A stretch of DNA of 25,884 nucleotides from an uncultured Alistipes sp. GTDB lineage: Bacteria > Bacteroidota > Bacteroidia > Bacteroidales > Rikenellaceae. This document shows positions 15,029 through 23,860 of the stretch, piece after piece. The notes below the pieces were generated by a model. That model was not told the origin of the DNA, made no database searches, and saw nothing but the letters and a program-made list of their open reading frames with translations. Numbering within the stretch: the stretch's first letter is position 1; every line of letters starts with the position of its first letter. The translations under genes were made by a program, and so were the position numbers. The DNA lies in NCBI GenBank assembly GCA_900545315.1, contig UQYM01000037.1, positions 1 through 25,884 on the forward strand, written 5' to 3'.

Positions 15029-16027
15029 ATGAGACGATTCAAAACGCTGTTACTCTTTGTGGTGCTATTCGGGGCAACCCCCTGTGCCTTCGCACAATTT
15101 TCCATCTCGAAAGTAACCCCAGATCAGGTCGAAATCAAAGTTACCGAAGACTCTTCCAAAAGGAAAATCACGGCTCTCGATAACAACTTCTACAGCCGAG
15201 CCCGACACAAAACCGAACGACGGGCTATCCGACATGAGCGTAATACCGTCCAAATCAACGCCTCGGCCATGTTCAACCAAACCGGTTTCACCAACTGGTA
15301 TGCCGGCGGTGATAACGTCTTCTCGACCTCACTCGCCTTCTACTTTTCACACCAATACGTCAAAAACAAATTCAACCTGCAAACCACGTTCGATGCCCGC
15401 TACGGTATCAACCGAATCAATAAAGAAAACTTCAAAAACGAAGATGCTTTCGTCTTCAATATCAGCAGCTCGTGGGAGATGAACAAAAACTGGTCCTACG
15501 CCGCTACCTTCCAATACCGTAGCCAATTCAGCAAAGGTTACAAGTCACGAACCGATAATACCCTCGTTTCGAACTTTATGGCACCGGGAACCATCGCTCC
15601 CGCACTCGGTTTTATCTACCGCAACAAAAAAGTTCCGCTGACCATCAACATCATGCCCGTCTCGGGTAGTGTAACGTTCGTCTTGGATACGGTCCTCTCC
15701 AACCAGGGAGCCTACGGCGTCAAACCCGGAGAAAAAAGTACCGGAGCCATCGGTGCCGCCCTGCAAATCGATTTCGAAAAGAGCTTCTGCAAAGACAAAA
15801 TCTCGTATCGAACCTACTTTTACGCCTTCTCGAACTACAACAGCAATCGAAACGCATATATCAACTGGAAAAATACACTTAGCTTCAAAATCTATAAATT
15901 CCTCACCGCCGAAGCCTTCTGCTCGGCCGTCTATGATGAAGCCGCCCGTACCCCGGAACAACGACAATGGTTACAGCTAAACTATAAACTGGGAATCGGA
16001 CTGGCCTACACCTTCAAAAACAAATAA
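15029..16027 (+). CDS. DUF3078-type outer-membrane beta-barrel protein
   Basis: This encodes 332 residues with a signal peptide (MRRFKTLLLFVVLFGATPCAFA, cleaved after about residue 22). After a short charged region comes the family hallmark ASAMFNQTGFTNWYAGGDN, the N-x-x-x-x-x-x-W-x-x-GG-x-N pattern of DUF3078. A series of amphipathic strands follows to the C-terminal strand LGIGLAYTFKNK. The protein should sit in the outer membrane. The family has no established biochemical function; it is common in Bacteroidota. Its gene precedes ctpA on the same strand with 157 bp between, so joint transcription is possible but not shown. Confidence 0.8.
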   Translation: MRRFKTLLLFVVLFGATPCAFAQFSISKVTPDQVEIKVTEDSSKRKITALDNNFYSRARHKTERRAIRHERNTVQINASAMFNQTGFTNWYAGGDNVFSTSLAFYFSHQYVKNKFNLQTTFDARYGINRINKENFKNEDAFVFNISSSWEMNKNWSYAATFQYRSQFSKGYKSRTDNTLVSNFMAPGTIAPALGFIYRNKKVPLTINIMPVSGSVTFVLDTVLSNQGAYGVKPGEKSTGAIGAALQIDFEKSFCKDKISYRTYFYAFSNYNSNRNAYINWKNTLSFKIYKFLTAEAFCSAVYDEAARTPEQRQWLQLNYKLGIGLAYTFKNK

Positions 16028-16184
16028 TGTTCAGGTATGAATGGGATGTATCTTGTTGCGGCTTCACCGAGCACCCGCTCTAATGTGCACCGCGGAACAC
16101 CGTGCTCCCAACAGGGTCCTTTAGTCGCCCGTACTAAAGTACGTTAACCGTTCACCCCACAAAATCCTACAATCGACAAAACCC

Positions 16185-17795
16185 ATGTACAAAAACAATA
16201 AATTCACGGTCGTGCTGCCCATGGTGGTGGCTGTATCCTTAGTCATTGGCATTCTGCTTGGCGGATTAGTCTTCAAAAGCGTCTCCCCACTCCCCAAACG
16301 AGGTAACTTCGCCGTTCCTGGAGGCGGCAAAATCGACATGTTAATGTCCCTGATTGCCAATCGCTATGTGGATACCGTCTCGCTCGACTCCATCACCGAA
16401 AAGGCAATTCCGCTGATTCTCGATGAACTCGACCCCCACTCGGTCTATGTTCCAGCCAAAGATATGGCCGCCATGAACGAATCGCTCGACGGCGAATTTG
16501 ACGGTATCGGTGTAATGTTCAACATGGCAACCGATACGGTTATCGTGCTGAATGTGATCAATGCCGGCCCCAGCGCAAAAGCCGGCGTGTTGGGAGGTGA
16601 CCGCATCATCAAAATCAACGATACGGTCGTGGCCGGCGTCAAAATGTCACAGGACGAGGTGATGAAACGGCTGCGCGGCCCGCGTGGAAGCAAAGTCAAA
16701 TTGGGCATTCAACGCATCGGCGTCAACGAACTGGTTCCGATCACCGTAACCCGCGGGGTTATTCCCATCCACTGCATCAATGCAGCCTACATGATTACCC
16801 CGGAAACCGGTTACATTGTCTTTGCACAGTTCTCCCGTACGGCATACCGCGAATTGATGAACGCCATCTCGCTGCTTCAGAGCCAAGGCATGAAAAAACT
16901 GATCCTCGATCTCCGCGGAAACCCCGGCGGATTCCTCGATCAGGCAATTGCCATTGCCAATGAGTGCCTGCCAGCCAACCGAATGATCGTCTATACCGAA
17001 GAGCGTGGCGGATTGCAACAACACCAATACAGCAACGGCAAAGGAAAATATCAGGATTTGGAACTGGCGGTGCTGGTCGATGAGAGCAGCGCCTCATCCA
17101 GCGAAATTTTGGCCGGTGCCCTGCAAGACAACGACCGAGGTACCATCATTGGCCGCCGCACCTTTGGTAAGGGGCTGGTTCAAGAGCAGATTCCCTTTTC
17201 GGACGGATCGGCCGTTCGATTGACCATTGCCCGCTACTACACCCCTTCGGGCCGCTCGATCCAAAAGCCCTACGACAAAGGACGTGAAGCCTACAACAAC
17301 GACCTGCTCAACCGCTTTGAACACGACGAGATGTTCTCGGCTGACAGCATCCATTTTGCCGACAGTCTTAAGTTCCAGACCGTAGGAGGCCGCACAGTAT
17401 ATGGTGGAGGCGGTATCATGCCGGACAAATTTGTTCCGGCCGATACCTCCGACATTACCCCCTATTTGCGTGAAGTGACAGGGCGGAACATTCTGTATCG
17501 TTTCACGATCGAATATGCCGATCGTCACCGCAAAGAGCTCAACAAGATCACTACCCTACCGGAACTGCAAGCCTTCTTTGATAAGGATCCCAACCTGTTG
17601 CAGGAGTTCACCCAATATGCAGCACGGGCCGGTGTCGCTCCCAAAGCGGCACAGATTGCCAAGTCCAAAGCGATTATTCTGGCGCAGATCAAAGCTTATG
17701 TGGGCCGCAATACACCATTGGAGGACAACGCCTTCTACTACGAGTTGCAAGGCATCGACAATACGGTACAAGAGGCGATCCGCACGCTCAATTAG
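16185..17795 (+). CDS. S41 family C-terminal processing peptidase
   Basis: This 536-residue serine protease is anchored by an N-terminal membrane segment (residues 8-30), with the bulk in the periplasm. A PDZ domain at about 100-190 contains FDGIGVMF and GPSAKAGVLGGDRI. The catalytic domain has the usual DLRGNPGG (242-249). The Ser/Lys dyad fits E. coli Prc by spacing: S304 in SSASSSE, D315 11 residues on, and K329 in RTFGKG 25 residues on. The C-terminal 100 residues are helical and charged. Substrates in this group are C-terminal tails of envelope proteins; the precise target is unknown. No promoter consensus was found in the 157-bp gap before it. Confidence 0.92.
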   Translation: MYKNNKFTVVLPMVVAVSLVIGILLGGLVFKSVSPLPKRGNFAVPGGGKIDMLMSLIANRYVDTVSLDSITEKAIPLILDELDPHSVYVPAKDMAAMNESLDGEFDGIGVMFNMATDTVIVLNVINAGPSAKAGVLGGDRIIKINDTVVAGVKMSQDEVMKRLRGPRGSKVKLGIQRIGVNELVPITVTRGVIPIHCINAAYMITPETGYIVFAQFSRTAYRELMNAISLLQSQGMKKLILDLRGNPGGFLDQAIAIANECLPANRMIVYTEERGGLQQHQYSNGKGKYQDLELAVLVDESSASSSEILAGALQDNDRGTIIGRRTFGKGLVQEQIPFSDGSAVRLTIARYYTPSGRSIQKPYDKGREAYNNDLLNRFEHDEMFSADSIHFADSLKFQTVGGRTVYGGGGIMPDKFVPADTSDITPYLREVTGRNILYRFTIEYADRHRKELNKITTLPELQAFFDKDPNLLQEFTQYAARAGVAPKAAQIAKSKAIILAQIKAYVGRNTPLEDNAFYYELQGIDNTVQEAIRTLN

Positions 17796-18203
17796 CCCGA
17801 GTCCATGCCGGGCCGGCTATCGTGAACCGACACCCAACATTAATTGAGCCTGCACGAATAGATCTGACACGCTCCTGCCCTGCAAGTCGTACGTTACAAT
17901 AAACGCACTGCACACATAAGCAGATAGCATAAACACAGATATTTTTTGCTCCAAAGCTTACTAAATAATAAAAGCTCCGAAGGCCTTATACCTTCGGAGC
18001 TTTTATTTTCACACTATCTATAATTAGAAAAATTCACACTAAAAATCCTTGGATCAATCGTCTTTAAGTTAAAAATTCTGAGACGGTTGAACCGTAGTGC
18101 TATTGTCACAGCACACGATTCCCTTCTACAAATCATAGCCTCTTAGTGCAGAGGCCATATTTCAGGTTCGTCTCTTTGAAAAGGACACCTCCCCGACTAA
18201 AAC
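17796..18203. other. Intergenic region between convergent units
   Basis: About 410 bp contain the terminator at 17967-18007. Nothing else is recognisable: there is no RNA gene, credible ORF or second strong hairpin to end the minus-strand operon from the right. Confidence 0.5.
17967..18007. terminator. Bidirectional terminator after the S41 protease gene
   Basis: A perfect 17-bp stem (17967-17983 with 17991-18007) with a 7-nt loop starts with an A-rich arm and ends with a T-rich arm. It can end transcripts from either side, including the long minus-strand operon. Confidence 0.85.
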
Positions 18204-18731
18204 TTACAAACCATAAATCAGATAACCGGCCACACCCGCCAGACAGATCACCAAAATGGGACTCATCTTCTTCACGGATGCGATAAATGCCACAGCCATA
18301 ATGGCCCAACTGTACCCATCGATAAACGTATCTGGGGTAAGCAGCAACAACGTCGCCGCCAAAATCATCGCCACCACCATCGGCAACATACCGTACATGG
18401 CATCCTGCACGTAATGGTTGTTGTGCAACTTCATGTAAAATTTGGTGATCAACAGCATGATGGTCAACGAAGGCAGACACACCGCAAACGTAGCCAACAA
18501 GGAGCCCCAAATATTGCCGGTAACCGTGTACCCCACATAAGTAGCACTATTAATCGCAATGGGGCCAGGGGTCATCTGTGAAATGGCGATGATGTCGGTC
18601 AATTCACTGTTGGTCAACCAATGGTGACGAACCACAATTTCGTTCTGGATCAACGCCAACATCGCGTAACCACCCCCAAAACCGAAAAATCCGATCTTTA
18701 AATAAGAATATAGCAGTTGAAGATATATCAT
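18204..18731 (-). CDS. Chromate transporter family protein, second half of a CHR pair
   Basis: This 175-residue membrane protein is one half-size CHR-family member. It has the N-terminal signature FGFGGGYAM (residues 16-24) and the second motif TPGPIAIN (54-61), followed by hydrophobic segments to the end. Short-chain CHR proteins work as pairs of homologous halves that insert in opposite orientation, and the neighbouring gene supplies the partner. In characterised members the pair exports chromate; in anaerobes the natural substrate is uncertain. It starts 21 bp after the first half ends and closes the minus-strand operon. Confidence 0.85.
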   Translation of the reverse strand: MIYLQLLYSYLKIGFFGFGGGYAMLALIQNEIVVRHHWLTNSELTDIIAISQMTPGPIAINSATYVGYTVTGNIWGSLLATFAVCLPSLTIMLLITKFYMKLHNNHYVQDAMYGMLPMVVAMILAATLLLLTPDTFIDGYSWAIMAVAFIASVKKMSPILVICLAGVAGYLIYGL

Positions 18732-18752
18732 GGCTTACGGATCAATCAACGT

Positions 18753-19433
18753 TTAACAATCTGTCTTTGATGAGGTTTTATCGGATGGAACAGCAGGACA
18801 CTTGATCGATGGTGTCGTTGCATCGGCAGGGGATACCGGTTGCGCCGCATCCGCCTCTTGCACCGAACCAGACTCGGTCGATTGGCTGTCCGTTTTGTCC
18901 AATGTTCGACGCAATCGCCACCAACCCCAGGCGATTCCTCCCAATGCTCCTAAAATAATGATATAGACCGGCGAGATGGAGAAATACCACACCATAAAAG
19001 CAGCAACGACAGCCAATACGCCACGCTTCCAGCCCAATCCCTTCGAGAAGCCGAACACCGGTGCCAACATCAGCGCAACTACTGCCGGACGGATCCCCTT
19101 AAACACCGCTGCTACCACATGGTTATCGCGAAACGAATGCAGATAGATGGCGATGATCAGAATAATCACAAACGAGGGAAGAATAATCCCGAATACCGAC
19201 AGCGCAACGCCCCGATACCCTTTGACCCGATAGCCGACAAATACCGCAGTATTGAGAGCCAGCGGGCCAGGTGCCGTTTGAGCCAAAGTCAGCAGTTCGA
19301 GAAATTGATCTTCACGAATCCACCCTTTGCGAACCACCTCACGCTGTACCAACGGAATCATCGCATAACCGCCTCCGAAAGTAAACAGGCCTATCTTGAA
19401 AAACGAATAAAAAAGAGAGAACGATTCTCGCAT
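18753..19433 (-). CDS. Chromate transporter family protein, first half of a CHR pair
   Basis: This 226-residue half-size CHR protein has FTFGGGYAM at 17-25 and APGPLALN at 54-61, with five to six membrane segments in the first 170 residues. A hydrophilic tail of about 55 residues, rich in Ser, Asp, Thr and Pro, follows the last membrane segment. The partner half has no such tail, so it may face the cytoplasm as a docking or regulatory extension. The ATG lies 7 bp after the stop of the hyfHI-like gene, so it reads as part of that operon. Chromate export is the family label only. Confidence 0.85.
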   Translation of the reverse strand: MRESFSLFYSFFKIGLFTFGGGYAMIPLVQREVVRKGWIREDQFLELLTLAQTAPGPLALNTAVFVGYRVKGYRGVALSVFGIILPSFVIILIIAIYLHSFRDNHVVAAVFKGIRPAVVALMLAPVFGFSKGLGWKRGVLAVVAAFMVWYFSISPVYIIILGALGGIAWGWWRLRRTLDKTDSQSTESGSVQEADAAQPVSPADATTPSIKCPAVPSDKTSSKTDC

Positions 19434-19440
19434 GTGCTGT

Positions 19441-20205
19441 CTATTTATGATACCGACCCAACAGGGCCATCACTCCATGAATAAAGGTCAACGGATGTAC
19501 CGGATTGCCCGGCACGTAAAGATCCGGTGTAAACCGCTCCAAAAAGCTGCGATTCAGTGCCGGCGAATCGGCAAACAGACCTCCCGAAAGCGCATCCGTA
19601 CCGGCCAAAATCAACAATTTGGGTGAAGCTATCGAATTATAAGCCAACTCCAAAGGCACCGCCATATTTTCTGTAATCGGCCCGGTGATCACCATGCCAT
19701 CGGCATGTCGGGGGGATGCGGTAAACTCAATACCGTATCGGGCAAAATCAAAATTGACATTCAGCGTTGCATTGAGCTCCATCTCGGTCGAATTATCCCC
19801 TCCGGCCGAAACCTCACGAAGCCGCAACGACCGGCCAAAACAACGGCGAATCTCGCTGCGAACCCGACTTTCATCCAACGTAATGGCACTTGGAGAGTGC
19901 TCATCGATACGGAGTCGTTCAAGATCATTCGTAGCCAAACAATAATCCGGTGTAAACCGAATCGCCTGCGGATAACGTTTCGCACACTCGTTACAAAACA
20001 GACAACGATCGAGTCGAATGGTTAGAGGTGCCGCCGTAATCGCTTGGGTCGGACACAACTGCTCCAACGCTGCCGCAACAGCTTCCGACACGCCAGGCGC
20101 AATCTCCGGCCGTCCACGAAACGTTTCGGGTAACTCGGCCGCCTTCAGGTCGGGAATATACTGCCGACCATGACTTCGCAATACCTTGATTTTGGATAAC
20201 ACCAT
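19441..20205 (-). CDS. Hydrogenase-4-like HyfH-HyfI fusion with most cluster ligands lost
   Basis: This 254-residue protein joins a ferredoxin-like domain (about 25-90, as in HyfH/NuoI) to a NuoB/HyfI-like domain (about 125-254). The second domain is plain from RYGIEFTASPRHADGMVITG (156-175) and the C-terminal VPGNP. In this family the proximal cluster is held by Cys in AGSCNGC, GDC and VPGCP; here those positions are D137, T140, D204 and N234. In the ferredoxin part only C51, C68, C71 and C74 remain. They are the four ligands of one cluster, while the three of the other motif are gone and its fourth is Y78. The protein should sit at the cytoplasmic face of the membrane complex. Confidence 0.85.
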   Translation of the reverse strand: MVLSKIKVLRSHGRQYIPDLKAAELPETFRGRPEIAPGVSEAVAAALEQLCPTQAITAAPLTIRLDRCLFCNECAKRYPQAIRFTPDYCLATNDLERLRIDEHSPSAITLDESRVRSEIRRCFGRSLRLREVSAGGDNSTEMELNATLNVNFDFARYGIEFTASPRHADGMVITGPITENMAVPLELAYNSIASPKLLILAGTDALSGGLFADSPALNRSFLERFTPDLYVPGNPVHPLTFIHGVMALLGRYHK

Positions 20206-20240
20206 GACAACTATTTATGGATTTCGTTCTCCCCTGCACA

Positions 20241-21812
20241 CTACAAATCGTGGCCGCAATAGGAGAGGTTGAAACTCTTGTTACAAATCGGAAAATCTGA
20301 AATGCCGATTCCCCGCACCGAAAGCGCCAAAGCGGTCCAGTTATGTACCGATGGATCGACAATTTTGTAAACCTTCACTCGGCCTTCCGGATCGGTCAAT
20401 GCCACATGACAGATCTCACCACGCCATCCTTCAACCAACGAAAAGGCCAATCTATCGGAAGCCAACTTCATGCCATAATCGGGCGGACAACTGACACGAC
20501 TTTGGCTGTCGAGCAGGTCGAGCATCGTGCGGACATGTCCCATCGACTGCACCGCTTCACGCATGCGTACCTTCAAACGGGCATACACATCCCCGGAGCT
20601 CTCTACCACCGGATCGTGTACCAACAAACTGCCGTAAACATGACCGGTATGGGAACGTCTGAGGTCCCGTTCGAGGCCTGATGCACGGGCTGCCATCCCC
20701 ACAGCACCGATCCGATGCGCCTGAGCTCGCGTCACCACGCCGCAATCTTCGAATCGGGCCAACACGGACGAACTGTTCTCCAATGCATAGACCACCTCCG
20801 CATAACGGCGCTCAACCTCATCGAGGTTTTTACGTATCAGTGCCGCTATCTCCGAAGTCAACGGATAGTGGGTTCCCCCACACCGGATCAACCCTTTGGC
20901 AAAACGGTTGCCGCACCAACGCTGCGTCGTATTGATGACGATTGTCCGCAAAGCCTCACACGACACCTGTCCCAACTGGAATCCAATGTCCATGCACAAA
21001 GCTCCCGTATCGGCCAAATGCAGAGCAATACGCTCCATCTCCAAAGCAATCGTCCGTTCAAGCTCTAAACGTATTCCGACGGGTTCAGCTCCTGCCACCG
21101 CATGAAGCGACTCTACCACGCCGGCATAAGCCATTCCATGGGCTGCGGCGCTATCTCCGGCGACTCCTTCACACAACAATGATTGACGCAACAGATTCGG
21201 TGTCTCGCGAATCAGCCGTTCAACCCCTCGATGCTGGAAGCCCAATACGATCTCCAAGTGGATGATCTGTTCACCGTTGCAGATAAAACGGAAACAGCCC
21301 GGTTCGATGATCCCAGCATGAATCGGTCCTACGTTCACCTCATGCAACGCTTCGCCACGAATCGAATAGAAAGGATAGTTATTCAACTGTTTCGACCGAT
21401 CGGCTCGATCATGCGCAAAACGCAACGGTTTTGCCCACGGATGGTCGATATAACCCACTCCAAACTGTTCAATAAGCTCTCGCTCAAAAGGATGGACAGC
21501 CGGATAACGTGCTGTCAACGACGGAATCAGCTCCTGTTTATCCTGACTATCTGGAGTTCGGGACACTTGGTCTTTCCCGTATCCTTCAAGAAGACAGGAG
21601 GCGATCATCACCTCACCCGAAGCATCATCCAACATCAAGCAGTAGAGCCGCAGCACATCCGATTCGGGTACTCCGAAATAGGAGGCGATATGGCAACTCT
21701 CCCGCTCCAAAGCCCGACAAAGCTGCTGAAAGAAATCCGCATACGGCAATACAGGAATCTCCTCTTGCGGAACACTCCCCTGCCAACCGGATATTTTGAA
21801 CCACTTATCCAT
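20241..21812 (-). CDS. Hydrogenase-4-like large subunit (HyfG/NuoCD type) without NiFe ligands
   Basis: This 523-residue fusion has a NuoC-like N-terminal part (about 1-140, with FERELIEQFGVG at 109-120) and a NuoD/HycE-like part. The latter is recognised from VGPIHAGIIEPG (161-172), LGFQHRGVERL (190-200) and the end NKSFNLSYCGHDL. The N-terminal CxxC of group 4 hydrogenases (RVCGIC) reads GVAGDS here (A218, S221). The C-terminal DPCxxC reads NLSYCG (S517, G520, with C519 one place off). No NiFe centre can be bound in the known way. This is the signature of Ehr-type hydrogenase-related complexes. It lies 35 bp before the HyfHI fusion and 7 bp after the HyfF-like gene. Confidence 0.88.
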   Translation of the reverse strand: MDKWFKISGWQGSVPQEEIPVLPYADFFQQLCRALERESCHIASYFGVPESDVLRLYCLMLDDASGEVMIASCLLEGYGKDQVSRTPDSQDKQELIPSLTARYPAVHPFERELIEQFGVGYIDHPWAKPLRFAHDRADRSKQLNNYPFYSIRGEALHEVNVGPIHAGIIEPGCFRFICNGEQIIHLEIVLGFQHRGVERLIRETPNLLRQSLLCEGVAGDSAAAHGMAYAGVVESLHAVAGAEPVGIRLELERTIALEMERIALHLADTGALCMDIGFQLGQVSCEALRTIVINTTQRWCGNRFAKGLIRCGGTHYPLTSEIAALIRKNLDEVERRYAEVVYALENSSSVLARFEDCGVVTRAQAHRIGAVGMAARASGLERDLRRSHTGHVYGSLLVHDPVVESSGDVYARLKVRMREAVQSMGHVRTMLDLLDSQSRVSCPPDYGMKLASDRLAFSLVEGWRGEICHVALTDPEGRVKVYKIVDPSVHNWTALALSVRGIGISDFPICNKSFNLSYCGHDL

Positions 21813-21819
21813 TCGAAAC

Positions 21820-23223
21820 TTAAAAAGCTGTTACAGCGTGAATAATCTCTATCAAAAAGGGAGGCTGGACGATGCCCAATACTGAAGCGATCACAATCAA
21901 TCCCAACCCACACCACGTTACACTTCGATGTAAATGCGGTGCCTGAAGCGGTGTCCCCACAGGTTTAAAGCAAAGTTGCAGCACACGCGAGCAGAGGCTG
22001 TACATCACAAAACAGAGCAACAACGCCAAAACCACCAGCAACCACCACTGCCCCATCTGCACAATCTGCCGCAGAATAATCATCTCGGAGATAAAGAGGG
22101 CTGAAGGAGGGAAAGCCAACAAAGAGACTCCACCCAACAACAGTGCAATGGCTCCGGTACGATGCACACGAATGTAACCACCGATACGGTTCATCCGATA
22201 ACTGCCATATATTTTACCGACCTGCCCCATCAGTACGAAAACACCCGATTTAATCAGGGCATGGGTGATGACCTGCAATACGGCAGCAAAAATAGCCGCA
22301 CCGCCCACACCAAGTGCCACCACAGCTACACCCATACATTCGACAGTCGAATAGGCCCAGAAACGCTTGTAGTGGTTGGTCCGACGCAAATAGACCGCAG
22401 CAATCAACAGCGAGATCAATCCGGCAAGGATCAGTACATGTTTGAACCACTCGTAAACCGGCGATACTACTGCCACCTCATACACTCGGAAAAAGGCGAC
22501 AAAGCCGGCATTGACCAGTACAGTCGAGATGACGGCCGAGGCTGGAGCAGGTGCAGCGAAGTTTGCATCGACATCAATCGTATAGAGTGGAAAGATCTCC
22601 ATTTTGCAACTGTACCCAACCAAGATAAACAGGAAAGCGATCTTCAGGTAGAGCGGATTTCCCGAAGCTACCGTCCGCACAAGATTTTCATAGGAGAGCT
22701 CGCCCCCTGCAGTCACCGTACTGAGCAACAAGATACCCAGATAGGCCACAGCGATCCCCAGCGAACAGACAAATACATATTTCCAGGTCGCCTCTAGGCT
22801 GCGGCGATTCCGACGGTGATAGACCAAACCTGCCGTACAGAGTGTTGTCGCCTCCAGAAAGATCCAGGTCACCGCCACGTTGTTGGCGAAATAGACTCCG
22901 GTTGCCGAGGTGCACAACAGCATCAACGAGATGTTGTAGAGCTTGTACTGGCGCAACGACTCATTATCGAGATAATAGTTACTTTGCACATAAGCGACCG
23001 CCGAGATCACTGACATCAGCACGAAAAATATCGCTCCAAGCAGGTCAAAGGTAAAAAACTGCAATTCGGTCCGGCCAATTCCCCACCCTATGACAAAGGC
23101 TGCAAACAGGATCTGTACGCCATAATAACAGGCTGCCGTCCAATGGGCTGCCTGACGGCTCTTGACCGTCGCCACCACACCGGCAATCACGATCGACAAC
23201 AGGAAAAACAGAAGTATCATCAT
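21820..23223 (-). CDS. HyfF-like antiporter-type membrane subunit (NuoN/NuoM family)
   Basis: This 467-residue protein has about 13-14 membrane segments and belongs to the Mrp-antiporter-like family of complex I. The residues of the proton path are kept: E124 in WIFLEATTL, K207 in GYSCKMEIFP, K286 in HYKRFWAYSTVE, K325 in HALIKSG and E380 in FPPSALFISE. The loop after the lysine of helix 7 normally reads HTWLPDAHSEAP, but here it is YTIDVDANFAAP, so several conserved polar residues are replaced. Neighbour genes are 4 bp upstream and 7 bp downstream, so translation is probably coupled. It should be one of two antiporter-like pumps in the complex. Confidence 0.88.
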   Translation of the reverse strand: MMILLFFLLSIVIAGVVATVKSRQAAHWTAACYYGVQILFAAFVIGWGIGRTELQFFTFDLLGAIFFVLMSVISAVAYVQSNYYLDNESLRQYKLYNISLMLLCTSATGVYFANNVAVTWIFLEATTLCTAGLVYHRRNRRSLEATWKYVFVCSLGIAVAYLGILLLSTVTAGGELSYENLVRTVASGNPLYLKIAFLFILVGYSCKMEIFPLYTIDVDANFAAPAPASAVISTVLVNAGFVAFFRVYEVAVVSPVYEWFKHVLILAGLISLLIAAVYLRRTNHYKRFWAYSTVECMGVAVVALGVGGAAIFAAVLQVITHALIKSGVFVLMGQVGKIYGSYRMNRIGGYIRVHRTGAIALLLGGVSLLAFPPSALFISEMIILRQIVQMGQWWLLVVLALLLCFVMYSLCSRVLQLCFKPVGTPLQAPHLHRSVTWCGLGLIVIASVLGIVQPPFLIEIIHAVTAF

Positions 23224-23227
23224 GGCA

Positions 23228-23857
23228 TCAATCCTTGATCGAGGTTAATGAATCGGAGTTGAAATCGTGCAGCCGCTGTCCGATCTTGCCCACAAACAGC
23301 CCCAGCATCAGCACACTCATCAAAATATCGAGCAGAATGGCAATATTGATCAGATAGGGCATCTCCACACCGATCGCCATCGAGAAGAGGAAGACTCCAT
23401 TTTCGATCACCAAGAAGCCGACCAAATGGGAGAAAATTCGCTTATGATTGACAATCAACAGCATTCCACTCAACAACCCATAGAGAGCCACTCCAAAAAA
23501 GACCCGATCGATCTGCGTATCTGCCAGGCAATAGGTGATCACGATACTGCACAACAACGCCAACAACGACAGCAACAGCTGGTTAAACGTAGCCACCGAA
23601 GCGACATGTACGCGGTCTATACCGGTTCGACGGATAATGCTGGTCAACAGTACCGGCACAATAATTGCCTTAAAAACCAACGTTTCAGCCAGAATAAAGA
23701 TCAATTCGGGCCAGTCGATCGTATGGAGGCGGAACAGCGCCACGCCCAACAAGAGCCACCCCTGCAATCCTACCAATGCTGCGTAATGACGGAACCGCTC
23801 GACAATCGACAGATAGAGCAGCGTCACCACATACAATATAATCAGTGCCAACAACAT
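23228..23857 (-). CDS. HyfE-like membrane subunit (NuoK-like)
   Basis: This 209-residue protein of six or seven membrane segments has a C-terminal half that resembles NuoK. The membrane glutamate E152 lies in GFLVIENGVFLFS and is followed by MPYLINIAILLDILMSV. HyfE-type proteins are longer than NuoK (about 100 residues), as here. A second buried acidic residue, E58, lies in FILAETLVFKAI. It starts 3 bp after the hyfC-like gene ends. It should form part of the link between the NuoH-like and antiporter-like subunits. Confidence 0.85.
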   Translation of the reverse strand: MLLALIILYVVTLLYLSIVERFRHYAALVGLQGWLLLGVALFRLHTIDWPELIFILAETLVFKAIIVPVLLTSIIRRTGIDRVHVASVATFNQLLLSLLALLCSIVITYCLADTQIDRVFFGVALYGLLSGMLLIVNHKRIFSHLVGFLVIENGVFLFSMAIGVEMPYLINIAILLDILMSVLMLGLFVGKIGQRLHDFNSDSLTSIKD

Positions 23858-23860
23858 GAT

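Noticed and set aside
16028..16184. Structured leader or riboswitch before the S41 protease gene
   Set aside because: Short inverted repeats exist (GAGCAC/GTGCTC and CGTACT/AGTACG), but they do not form a coherent known fold and no riboswitch consensus is recognised.
21183..21845. 220-codon plus-strand frame over the HyfG-like gene
   Set aside because: It is a shadow of the opposite strand with no recognisable domain.
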